A stretch of 64,000 nucleotides of DNA, from assembly GCA_024803745.1 (NCBI GenBank), contig JANJXV010000002.1, positions 37,593,001 to 37,657,000 of the forward strand. The letters run 5' to 3'. Below the pieces are notes generated by a model, which worked only from the letters and a program-made list of their open reading frames with translations, had not been told where the DNA came from and searched no databases. Positions within the stretch are counted from its first letter, which is position 1, and each line of letters begins with the position of its first letter. The DNA comes from Megascapheus bottae. Lineage: Eukaryota > Chordata > Mammalia > Rodentia > Geomyidae. This document shows, in pieces, positions 56,526-64,000 of this stretch. The position numbers were made by a program, and so were the translations under genes.

Positions 56526-56821
56526 ATCATCTTGGGAGGGAAATGCCAGCTGATCTGGTGGGTTGAATGAGAAGGATTGATTTCTCCCACACTAGCCAGG
56601 ACTGTAGCAGCTAGCCTGCCCATTGCTTCCACTCCACCTATCGTGCAGATAAAAACTCTGCTATGCACATGTCTAGAAGGTTGACTGTTCTCATTCTTTG
56701 ACAATCTAAGTAGGAGCTCAAAGGGAATCTGAATTTTATGGCAGTAATGTGAAAGTCTCCAAGGACCATTGTCTGCTTCTTGAACTTTTGTAAGTCACAG
56801 CTCAGCAGCCTTCCAGTTTCA

Positions 56822-56826
56822 CACAT

Positions 56827-56869
<43 letters not shown>
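56822..56869. repeat. (CA)n microsatellite
   Basis: About 22 CA units after a short imperfect start. Confidence 0.95.
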
Positions 56870-56870
<1 letters not shown>

Positions 56871-56894
56871 TGCTAATGTTTTCAATTTAGCAGA

Positions 56895-57062
56895 GTAAGT
56901 GTAGTCCGTCTTGTGAACATCACCTGGGAACTTGTTAGAAGTGCAAACCGTTGGACCCCATCCTGGGCTAGTTTAAACTTTGGTGGTGCAACCCACTGGC
57001 CTGTGTTTTAACAGGTTTTCTAGTTGCTTCTCATGGGTCCCATTCAAGAATGCTCATCTAAG
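56895..57062 (+). mobile_element. MER5A-type DNA transposon remnant, sense
   Basis: catcacctgggaacttgtta, gaagtgcaaaccgttggacc, actggcctgtgttttaacag and gttttctagttgcttctcat. This is the best-preserved MER5A in the window. Confidence 0.88.
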
Positions 57063-57359
57063 TGGTAGATGCTTGTCCCCCTCTCTCTTCATTACTCTCC
57101 CCCTGCCACATCCACTGGACCATACCTGACTCTTTAGCTATGCAGTTATAAGCACTTCCACCGTTTGGAATTACTCACTGTCTCGTCTGGAGGGAGTCTC
57201 ATGTTTTCATGTCTAGGGCAGGTGTAATCTAAACAAGCTCAGGCCTAGAGAGGAGTCAGGAAACAGACATCTGTTCTGGATGCTCACACTGCCAGATCAG
57301 ATGGCTTCTCCCCGTCCACCCCCCCCCTCCACTTCCTGGTCTTCTGATGATTCTTTAAG

Positions 57360-57600
57360 ATGGGCAATGATCATCGCAAATATTTATCAAGGGCTGCCTG
57401 TGTTGAAAATACCTTCAATTATTTTATTTTCGCTTTAACTCCTCCACAATACAATGAGGCAGATGAGGATGCTGGGTCCCTCCATGTCCTCCATGGTGAA
57501 AATGAGTCTCAAGGAGGCTCAGTCACACAGATAGGAGCAGACAAGGGGCTTGGACTCACGTCTATAGTAACTAGAGTCTGTGAATTACCAACCAGCCTCC
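57360..57600 (-). repeat. MIR, antisense
   Basis: caaatatttatcaagggctg, then ttattttcgctttaactcct, gaggcagatgaggatgctgg and aggctcagtcacacagatag. A 149-codon open frame (57360-57809) spans this MIR and the next MER5A, so it is not a gene. Confidence 0.6.
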
Positions 57601-57644
57601 TGTTTTGTTCAGTAGGGTTTCCTAAGCCAGGAATATGCAGAATG

Positions 57645-57795
57645 GAACTTTCTAGCCCAATGATTTTTAAACTTTACATAGATTTGGATTGCATAAAATG
57701 CACATTGTTGAGCTCCAATGCCAAGGTGTTTGACTCAGACCTGACCAGCCTTCAGATATTGCCAGTGCTGCTTTTCCAGGGACCACCTTTAAAAA
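57645..57795 (-). mobile_element. MER5A-type DNA transposon remnant, antisense
   Basis: ccaatgatttttaaacttta, then gcataaaatgcacattgttg and tgctgcttttccagggacca, gives reversed MER5A with both ends recognisable. Confidence 0.7.
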
Positions 57796-58149
57796 AAAAA
57801 AAAACATAGTTTAAAAAGAAAACCAGAAGCTGAAACAAGATTGTATGGGGTGGGGTGGGGGGCAGGGAACAGAAGGCAGGTAGATAAGTGAAACCAACAG
57901 GGATAACTATAGCAAAACTATTGAATACACACATCTGGTAAAGGAAGTGGAAGTGAAATGAGTCTGGAGAGAGCAAACAGACCTAATGATGGGGACACTG
58001 ATGGAAGGGGTGACTAAACAGGAACTGCCAGACACTTTGATGAACATGTTAAATTGTAACCCATTTTGTGGTTCCAAAAAATAAAGTTTAAAACTTTGTT
58101 ATTGTAGGCTAATGTTTCTCAACCAAGGGAATTTCAGGCTCAACTGTTC

Positions 58150-58372
58150 TAATATGGGATACTGCCATTTAACTCAGGGCCTGGGCTCCGGCCTTGAGAT
58201 CTTTTGCCCAAGGCTAATGCTTTATCAGTTGAGCCATAATTCCTGCTATTTAGTGGCTAGTAAAAAGATAAGAGTTTCACGCATACGTGTCTGCCCAGGT
58301 TGGCTTCAAATGGTGCTCCTTCGATCTCAGCCTCTTGAGTAGCCAGTAGTACAGATGTGAACCATTACAGAC
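58150..58372 (-). repeat. SINE dimer, type B
   Basis: aactcagggcctgggctccg, ttgagccataattcctgcta, tagtaaaaagataagagttt and the reversed head (cgatctcagcctcttgagta, gccagtagtacagatgtgaa). Confidence 0.82.
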
Positions 58373-58379
58373 TTGCATA

Positions 58380-59815
58380 TGATCTCCTGGGATTTTACCC
58401 ACTCCTATGAATCTAGTCAGGGAAAAATTAGGGATAACTGCCAAGGATATGTGCAAGTATCATCCAAATATTACTTTGTCTTTGTAATAGCTGAAACTGT
58501 GTGAGAGTTTAAGATGATTTGTTGTTCAAAGAATATTTAAATCTCATGATATAATGGATGGACAATAAAACATGAATCTGAAGTATGATTCTAATTTAGA
58601 TCAGATAGGTAACACACCAAAATACTACATGTAGATATGTACCGATGGGATTATAGATAATGAAATTTATACTTGAAATCCGTTTTCCCCCAATCTTTTA
58701 AATCTTCTATGTTTAGAATAAAAAGAATTTCCGCCTGATTTTATAAGTATGTGTTCTTCAATACCTATCAGAAATACAAACCATAGATTTACAAGCTAGA
58801 GATTTTTTTCAGCCAACTAGAAAACATTTTTAAATTACTAATTTTGGTCCCAAAGGATGTCATTATGCTTTGGGGCCCAAGAAATTGGAGAACTTCTATA
58901 GGAACCTAGGGAGGCGGTCTTGGCTCCGAGAGCTTTGGCTCTGCACAATAGTTCCCTTGGTGGAGCCAGCCACGGGGTTTCATGGGGCTTCTCGGGGTAC
59001 AGATGTGCTTTCCTGCAGTGAGTACAGTTAGCCAACAGTGCATCTGTGGGACCTCACTGAAATATCACTGTAGTTAATTAATGTAATACAGATCAAATAG
59101 AATGCGTCAATAATGGTTCAGCATTTCCTTGTGCACTGCAGAAATGTGGAGGTGGAGAGAATCAAATGAGAATGATGGATAAATGATCAAGGAAAGAAAA
59201 AAGCAGAAGACCCAGCCTATGTGCAAAACACCCAACCCAGTATACACAAAAGTCTATCTATCCGTGCTCTGTCCGTGCATTCAGAGGCAGTATCACATAG
59301 CTGATAGCTTTTCCAATACAGTCAGTCAATACATATTTGCTATGCAACTAAGCCTCACCTTTCCAAAACAAATATTTTGGCTGGAGATTCCACAACAGCA
59401 AAGGCTCCTGGCTCAGCCTCAAGAGAACAGATAGCAGGCCAGTGAGTGCCATCTTGACCTGGCCCTGTGACACGATGGAGTTCCTTTTCCCTAGAACACA
59501 GAAGATTTCATGACCCAAGAGAGAGACTTGAATGCCCATTACTTTCTGCAGTCAATTTGCAACCATAGCCATCATATTCTTTAATGAATCCTAGATGAAC
59601 TAGGGAATGTAGCTTACCGGTGAAGCATTTGTTTCCTGTGTATAAGCTACTGGCAGGGCAAAAAAACAAAATATAGGCTGGCAAAATAAATAAATGAAAT
59701 GGACAGGGCCAGCCAGGTGGGCACAAAATCTCCCACATATATTGGAATTAGACATTGTAGAGCTGTTGTCTTATGGAAATTTTAGTTCTCACTTATCACT
59801 TATGCCAGGTGTTCT
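58380..59815. other. Unique intron sequence, no gene
   Basis: No exon or recognised repeat. Confidence 0.4.
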
Positions 59816-59819
59816 GAGG

Positions 59820-60101
59820 GAAGCTAGAATTCTTTTTTCTTGTTCTTTCCTTTTCTTTTGCTGGTACTGGGGCTTGAATTTATAGCAGGACGTGGACCCT
59901 TAGTTTTTTTGCTCAAGGCTAGCACTGTACTACTTGAGCCATAACTCTGCCTTTGGCTTTGTGGTCATCAGTTGGAGATAAGGGGCTTATGCGCTTTTCT
60001 GCCTGAGCTGGCATTGATCCAGGCTCTTCAGATCTCAGCCTTCTTTCTGGTGACTAGGATTAACAGGTGTGAGTCATCAGTGCTCAGCAGAAGCTAGAAT
60101 T
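59820..60101 (-). repeat. SINE dimer, type B, with 12-bp target duplication
   Basis: gctggtactggggcttgaat, tacttgagccataactctgc, ggtcatcagttggagataag and the reversed head (cagatctcagccttctttct, gtgagtcatcagtgctcagc). gaagctagaatt flanks it at 59820-59831 and 60090-60101. Confidence 0.9.
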
Positions 60102-60412
60102 TTTGACCTTTGTATTATTTGTATTTTGTTTGTTTTGTTAAAGTTGACAGCATTACAAATGCATGTTCCCTCAAAGCAAACATTCTTGCCTGCAGCAGTC
60201 TGGTTCTCACCTCTGCTTTTGAACCTCAAGTCCTACAGAGGAAAATGTGTTAGGTCCCCTCTTCCTCTCCCTCAATTTCCCAACTAAATCCCCCACCAAA
60301 TTCCCAAACACAAATTTTCTGAGCTCTCAAATTCTTCTCGAAAGTCATGTTTCATAAAGACTTTAACATAGATCACATGATCTAATAGTAATTAACTTCA
60401 ATTACAATGTTA

Positions 60413-60621
60413 AAAAAAAATCTCTTGGGGCCAGGGGTTTGGCCTAGTGGTAGAGTGCTTGCCCACCACGCACAAAGACTCAGGTTCGATTCCTTGGTAC
60501 CACGTACATAGAAAAGTTGGAAGTGGTGCTGTGGCTCAAATGGTAGAGTTCTAGCCTTGAGAAAGCCCAAGGACAGTGCCCAGGCCCCAGGACTGGCAAA
60601 AGAAAGAAAAAAAAATCTCTT
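60413..60621 (+). repeat. SINE dimer, type A, 14-bp target duplication
   Basis: gccaggggtttggcctagtg, gactcaggttcgattccttg, gtggtgctgtggctcaaatg and gcccaggccccaggactggc. The tail monomer lacks the B-box segment (gagttcaagc) near its end. aaaaaaaatctctt flanks it at 60413-60426 and 60608-60621. Confidence 0.93.
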
Positions 60622-60724
60622 AAAAGATACTTTCTTGATGATGAGATTACTTTAAAAACATTGTTTTAAATGAACTGCCTTGGTGTTTGAGAAGTGGAGG
60701 TTTATTTGGAAAATAGATGTTCTG

Positions 60725-60823
60725 GCTGGTTAATTGGAGATAAGAGTCTCATAGACTTTTCTGCTGAGCTAGCTTCAAACCAGGATCCTTAGTAGCTAGG
60801 ATTACAGCCACTGGCTCCCAGCA
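60725..60823 (-). repeat. SINE dimer, type B, 5' fragment only
   Basis: tggttaattggagataagag, tctcatagacttttctgctg and agtagctaggattacagcca. Only the head and linker remain. Confidence 0.75.
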
Positions 60824-60829
60824 GTCCCT

Positions 60830-61815
60830 TCATATTTTTCTCATCTACAGAATGGCGAAAACAACTCACCCTGAGTCACCAGTTGGCTCCTTTGGGATAT
60901 TTATATATGTTAAAAATCTGTTACCATTAAATGCTTAGAAAAAAATGTAACCGAAACTTTTAAATACAAATGCTATAAAAGTGCCTCATAAAACTTACGC
61001 ATATTTAATTGTATTCGGGTTTTTTTTAAGTCACTTTCTTCAAAATTCTCTTGTAGGCATGTCATACTGCAGCTCAGATGGAAGAAGGTTGGAGGGAGAG
61101 ACAGTGAGGGGTGAAACTTGAGGGTATCTATGTCTGGACGAAGGCTTAGGTTAGCTTTCAGCACTGGAGCTCACATTAGTGGGAGATGATCTTCCGAGTT
61201 ATCTTGTTTACTGCCAAATCACCAACATCTAGCACATCTTCAAATAGATAAATGTTTGTTATTGGCATTAACTCATGCACAAGTAAAGGATATGTGGTGG
61301 GCATTTTATTTGGTAAGAATGAATCTAGGATGGACAGGTCTATGTACTCATAGTTCAGAGACATAGTTCAAACTCTGCTTCCTGTACCTTCATACAGACC
61401 TATATCCAGAAAGGCCACACTTGTCCCTACTGATGTTATTCAAGATCACTGGGTCAAAGCTGGGTCTGCAAGTTTTTCCAGTGTAAGTCATTCCCCACTT
61501 CCATACTGGACTCTGTTGGAACAAGTCCAAGGACTCCAGTTGGAGCCCACATTCCAGGGCTCCTGTGCCTTGAAGGGAAAGGAGCTGTAGAGTATACCCG
61601 GAATCCTGCTTGTACAGGCCATGTGTCAGCTCCTGATTATCATTGAACTATTTGTGTTTGTCAGTATGGACTTGTAGGAATTTATTTTATACCTTGGGTT
61701 ATAATCCAGCACTATTCCAATTATTTTGTTGCTTAGATTATCCCAACATTGGCCGTTGTGGCTCTTTTTCCTGTTGGCTGTATCCCTTTGGCATCCTCAC
61801 CATTATGTTTTTAAT
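60830..61815. other. Unique intron sequence, no gene
   Basis: No exon or clear repeat was recognised. Confidence 0.4.
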
Positions 61816-61818
61816 GAG

Positions 61819-61872
61819 CTCTCCCTCCCTCCCTACTTCCCTCCCTCCCTCCCTCCCTCCCTTCCTTCCTTC
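61819..61872. repeat. (TCCC)n polypyrimidine repeat
   Basis: About ten ccct units with one cttc interruption, ending in ttccttcctt. Confidence 0.92.
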
Positions 61873-62156
61873 TTGCACTACAAGGTATTTCCAACCCCAC
61901 CCCTAAAATCAGCCATCGTGTCAAGGAACCCTGTTTCCTCTTGTTGAAGAATGGTATTGGATACAAAGATCTAGATGCTACATGTGTTCATTACTAACAG
62001 AGTACTTTTCATTTTAAATTTCTTTCCTACAGGAAACAGGGTCTTGTTATGTAACCTTGTCTTGAACCAGTCTCAAACCTCATACTTCTGCTTATCTGCC
62101 AAGGTCAAGAATTATAAATATATAACCAGCTCTTTCTTAATACAATTTTGTTTGAG

Positions 62157-62158
<2 letters not shown>

Positions 62159-62199
<41 letters not shown>
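62159..62199. repeat. (GT)n microsatellite
   Basis: About 20 GT units directly before an L1 tail. Confidence 0.95.
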
Positions 62200-62200
<1 letters not shown>

Positions 62201-62332
62201 AATTGTATTTTATTGTCAGGATAATGTATAGAGGGGTTACAGTTACATTTTTTCAGTAATGGGTACATTACTTCTTGAACCTTGATACCCTTTCTCGTGT
62301 TTGTCCCCCTTTCCCTCCCCCCTCCAAGTTTT
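62200..62332 (-). mobile_element. 5'-truncated L1 3' end, antisense
   Basis: gtatagaggggttacagtta, gggtacattacttcttgaac, cttgataccctttctcgtgt and ccctttccctcccccctcc. No target duplication was found, probably because (GT)n replaced the left side. Confidence 0.82.
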
Positions 62333-62339
62333 TATATTA

Positions 62340-63140
62340 AGTTATTTAGTTTATAGTCAGCTTCCAGAAAAAGTTAAATATATGAAAATACTGTTAGATG
62401 GGATTCACATAAGGTTTCACATATGATTCTAAATTTCATATATGATTCTAAGGATGGAAAGGTTGGATGAGCCTTATTCCCTTTTCCTCCTATCCACCAG
62501 TTATCTACGGCTGAGAAGCTCTCTTCCTGCCTTATGTAATACCCTTAAAGGTTGTCAAAGTCTACCCCACTCCCCATCATATCACTCCCAGCCTACTTTA
62601 CTCGTTTATGGTCCTTTGCAGTACCTGGAGGCTTTTGAAAGTGATCCCTACTTCAAAGCATATTCAAGTAAATCATTTGCTTGAATGACACAGCCACATC
62701 TGTGAATTTAGGCCAATTTTCACCTAATGATCAGATTTGAGAGCAACGTTTTCTGGTTTCATCCTATCTTACAAATTTGCCCTTAACTGGAACTGACTTT
62801 CAAGTGCAATCACTCACTATTACTTGCTAAGTCCCTGCATTAACCCTTTCATCTCCAGTGCAAACAGTCTTCTCTATCCACTCCGTCTGCCTTTCACCTT
62901 GTACATGAGTGAGTCTTGGCATGTTTTGAACTCATTTGGCACCTTGTTCCTTTCTAAATCCATCCTCCTTAGAGAGATTGCCCTAATTATACCTGCCTTA
63001 GATTAATTCTTCCTGGTCACTATTTCCTTCCAGTTGTACAAAGCATTCCTCAGGTTGGGTCTCATCATCATCCTTTCTGTAGCGCCAACCCCCTTTCTAA
63101 GGAAGATTAAGAGCAGATGTTTCTTCAGTGGCAGAATACT
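62340..63140. other. Unique intron sequence, no gene
   Basis: No exon or clear repeat was recognised. Confidence 0.4.
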
Positions 63141-63143
63141 ATC

Positions 63144-63320
63144 TTGGGCTGGGCGGGTGGCTCACACCTGTAATCCTAGCAACTCAGGACCTGAGACTCT
63201 TAACTCCAGTTAAACCTTTAGAAAACAGGAAGTGGGGCTTGGCTCAAAGGTAGGGCGGTAGAGCTCAGGGACAGTGCCTAAGCCAAGTTCAAGCCCCATG
63301 ACTTACAAAAAAAAAAATAT
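63144..63320 (+). repeat. SINE dimer, type B, internally shortened
   Basis: The 7SL-like head (ggctgggcgggtggctcaca, cctgtaatcctagcaactca) joins early to gagactcttaactccagtta and a shortened tail (ggaagtggggcttggctcaa, caagttcaagccccatgact). Confidence 0.85.
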
Positions 63321-63375
63321 TAGCTTGGCATGCATGAAGCCTCTAGGTCCAATCCTCAGCATTATAAAATAAATG
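63321..63375 (+). repeat. 3' half of an ID-like monomer
   Basis: tagcttggcatgcatgaagc, then ctctaggtccaatcctcagc, follows the A-run of the preceding SINE directly. It lacks the ID 5' half and any second monomer. Confidence 0.6.
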
Positions 63376-63814
63376 AATAGATAATATCAATCATTTTTCC
63401 TGTCTCCCCACCTTGACCCCTTACCCCCATTAAATATCTTGGGATTATTTGTTTATTGAAAACTTCAGAAACTGAAAAAAAAAAGTAAGTAGTCACCTTT
63501 CTATTTGGATGAAAGTATATATAAATATAAATATGCAGTCGTTTGAGGAAGAAGATGGCTTCTTCCATATAGAAAAGCCAAATAGATAGATGTATTTCTC
63601 CCCACGTTATTGCATATTTATTTGTGCTACTGCTTTATTTCCTTCAACACAGTAATATCATGTGGTTGAACATGGGTTCTTTCATCGGGGCACTGGCTCT
63701 CAGACTGTGACCCAGGGGCTACTTCTGGGAGTTGGACAAAGAAAGACTAAGCAGGCAAGCTTGGTCTTACCCTCATTATTCTGGCTTATGTGGACCATTT
63801 GTTCCTGTTTGTTT

Positions 63815-63900
63815 TACTGTCTTAGTTCACTGGGACAAATATGCCTCAAACTGAGTAGCTCTAAATCACAAGTGTTTATTTCCATAGATTAGGAGGCTGG
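63815..63900 (-). repeat. Old interspersed repeat end, related to 47310-47590
   Basis: gtcttagttcactgggacaa, then tcaaactgagtagctctaaa and tttatttccatagattagga with ggctgg, is the start of the repeat whose interior is seen at 47.3 kb. It is cut at ggctgg by the LTR-like sequence at 63901. Strand is uncertain. Confidence 0.5.
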
Positions 63901-64000
63901 TGTTAGGGTCCGTGATCAAAGGAACGAGTCTGACACAAAAGCGGAATTCGGAAGTTAAGTTAGAGTTTTATTCCGCGCCTAGCATCAAGAATCATACTGA
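63901..64000 (-). mobile_element. Probable LTR end of an endogenous retrovirus-like element, antisense, runs off the window
   Basis: The sequence starts TGTTAGGG just after the broken older repeat. Read on the minus strand it has gcgcggaataaaactctaac (a poly(A) signal) followed by about 60 bases ending accctaaca, the layout of R-U5 with a terminal CA. Only 100 bases are visible, and the second LTR, target duplication and interior are outside. A solo LTR or a non-LTR repeat is possible. Confidence 0.5.

Larger units (their letters stand above)
1268..64000 (+). other. MOB3B: MOB3B intron following exon 2 (at least 62.7 kb, continues past the window)
   Basis: I looked for the next MOB3B exon (start VPFPKNF, middle HVYIHHFD, end around LEPLKEMT) and did not see it in any forward-frame reading, so the intron seems to cover the rest of the window. 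MOB3B is a large gene with few small exons in other mammals, which fits. All later entries lie inside this intron unless stated. Confidence 0.7.

Noticed and set aside
57360..57809. 149-codon plus-strand frame
   Set aside because: It covers an antisense MIR and an antisense MER5A remnant and ends in an A-run.

Overview
The window is mammalian nuclear DNA and almost certainly rodent. It is AT-rich, poor in CpG, and dense with retrotransposon copies, including tRNA-Ala/ID-like and 7SL/B1-like SINEs. One recognisable protein-coding exon is present: coding exon 2 of MOB3B (MOB kinase activator 3B) on the + strand at the left edge. It starts at a splice acceptor (exon from 653), carries the ATG at 850, and ends at a GTAAGT donor (exon end 1267, phase 1). 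Everything left of 653 is the 3' end of the upstream intron. Everything from 1268 to 64000 appears to be a single intron, since I found no second MOB3B exon.

The most abundant elements are two dimeric SINE types. The first (type A) has an ID-like tRNA-derived head; the second (type B) has a 7SL/B1-like head. Both carry the same second, tRNA-like monomer at the 3' side. I count about 18 type A and 17 type B copies or fragments. Dimers with an ID-like left monomer are known from geomyoid rodents (kangaroo rats, pocket mice, gophers; IDL-Geo), so that group is my best guess for the organism. This is an inference and was not checked.

Layout. 1-652: upstream intron, with a tiny L1 insertion 48 nt before the exon. 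653-1267: MOB3B exon. 1268-11000: intron with SINEs, MIRs and simple repeats. 11060-12605: SINE cluster, including a three-SINE stack with a thrice-repeated target site. 13000-25000: mostly unique intron. 25890-28870: two L1 copies, one inserted inside a SINE and keeping an open ORF2 C-terminus. 29665-30324: a decayed minus-strand reading frame of unknown origin. 30770-44640: many SINEs, a SINE inverted pair (33.3-33.8 kb), a pair of SINEs within one target duplication (38.9-39.5 kb), and an unidentified ~300-bp repeat present twice (35.4 and 37.2 kb). 44600-55300: mostly unique, with MIR, MER5A and a 143-bp polypyrimidine tract. 55331-56336: an L1 with a SINE nested in its tail. 56500-64000: more SINEs and MIRs. 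The outer end of a probable antisense LTR begins at 63901 and runs off the window.

I see no operon, CRISPR array, RNA gene, or new functional system. The interest lies in well-preserved insertion histories, the modular SINE architecture, and a few unidentified repeats and reading frames.
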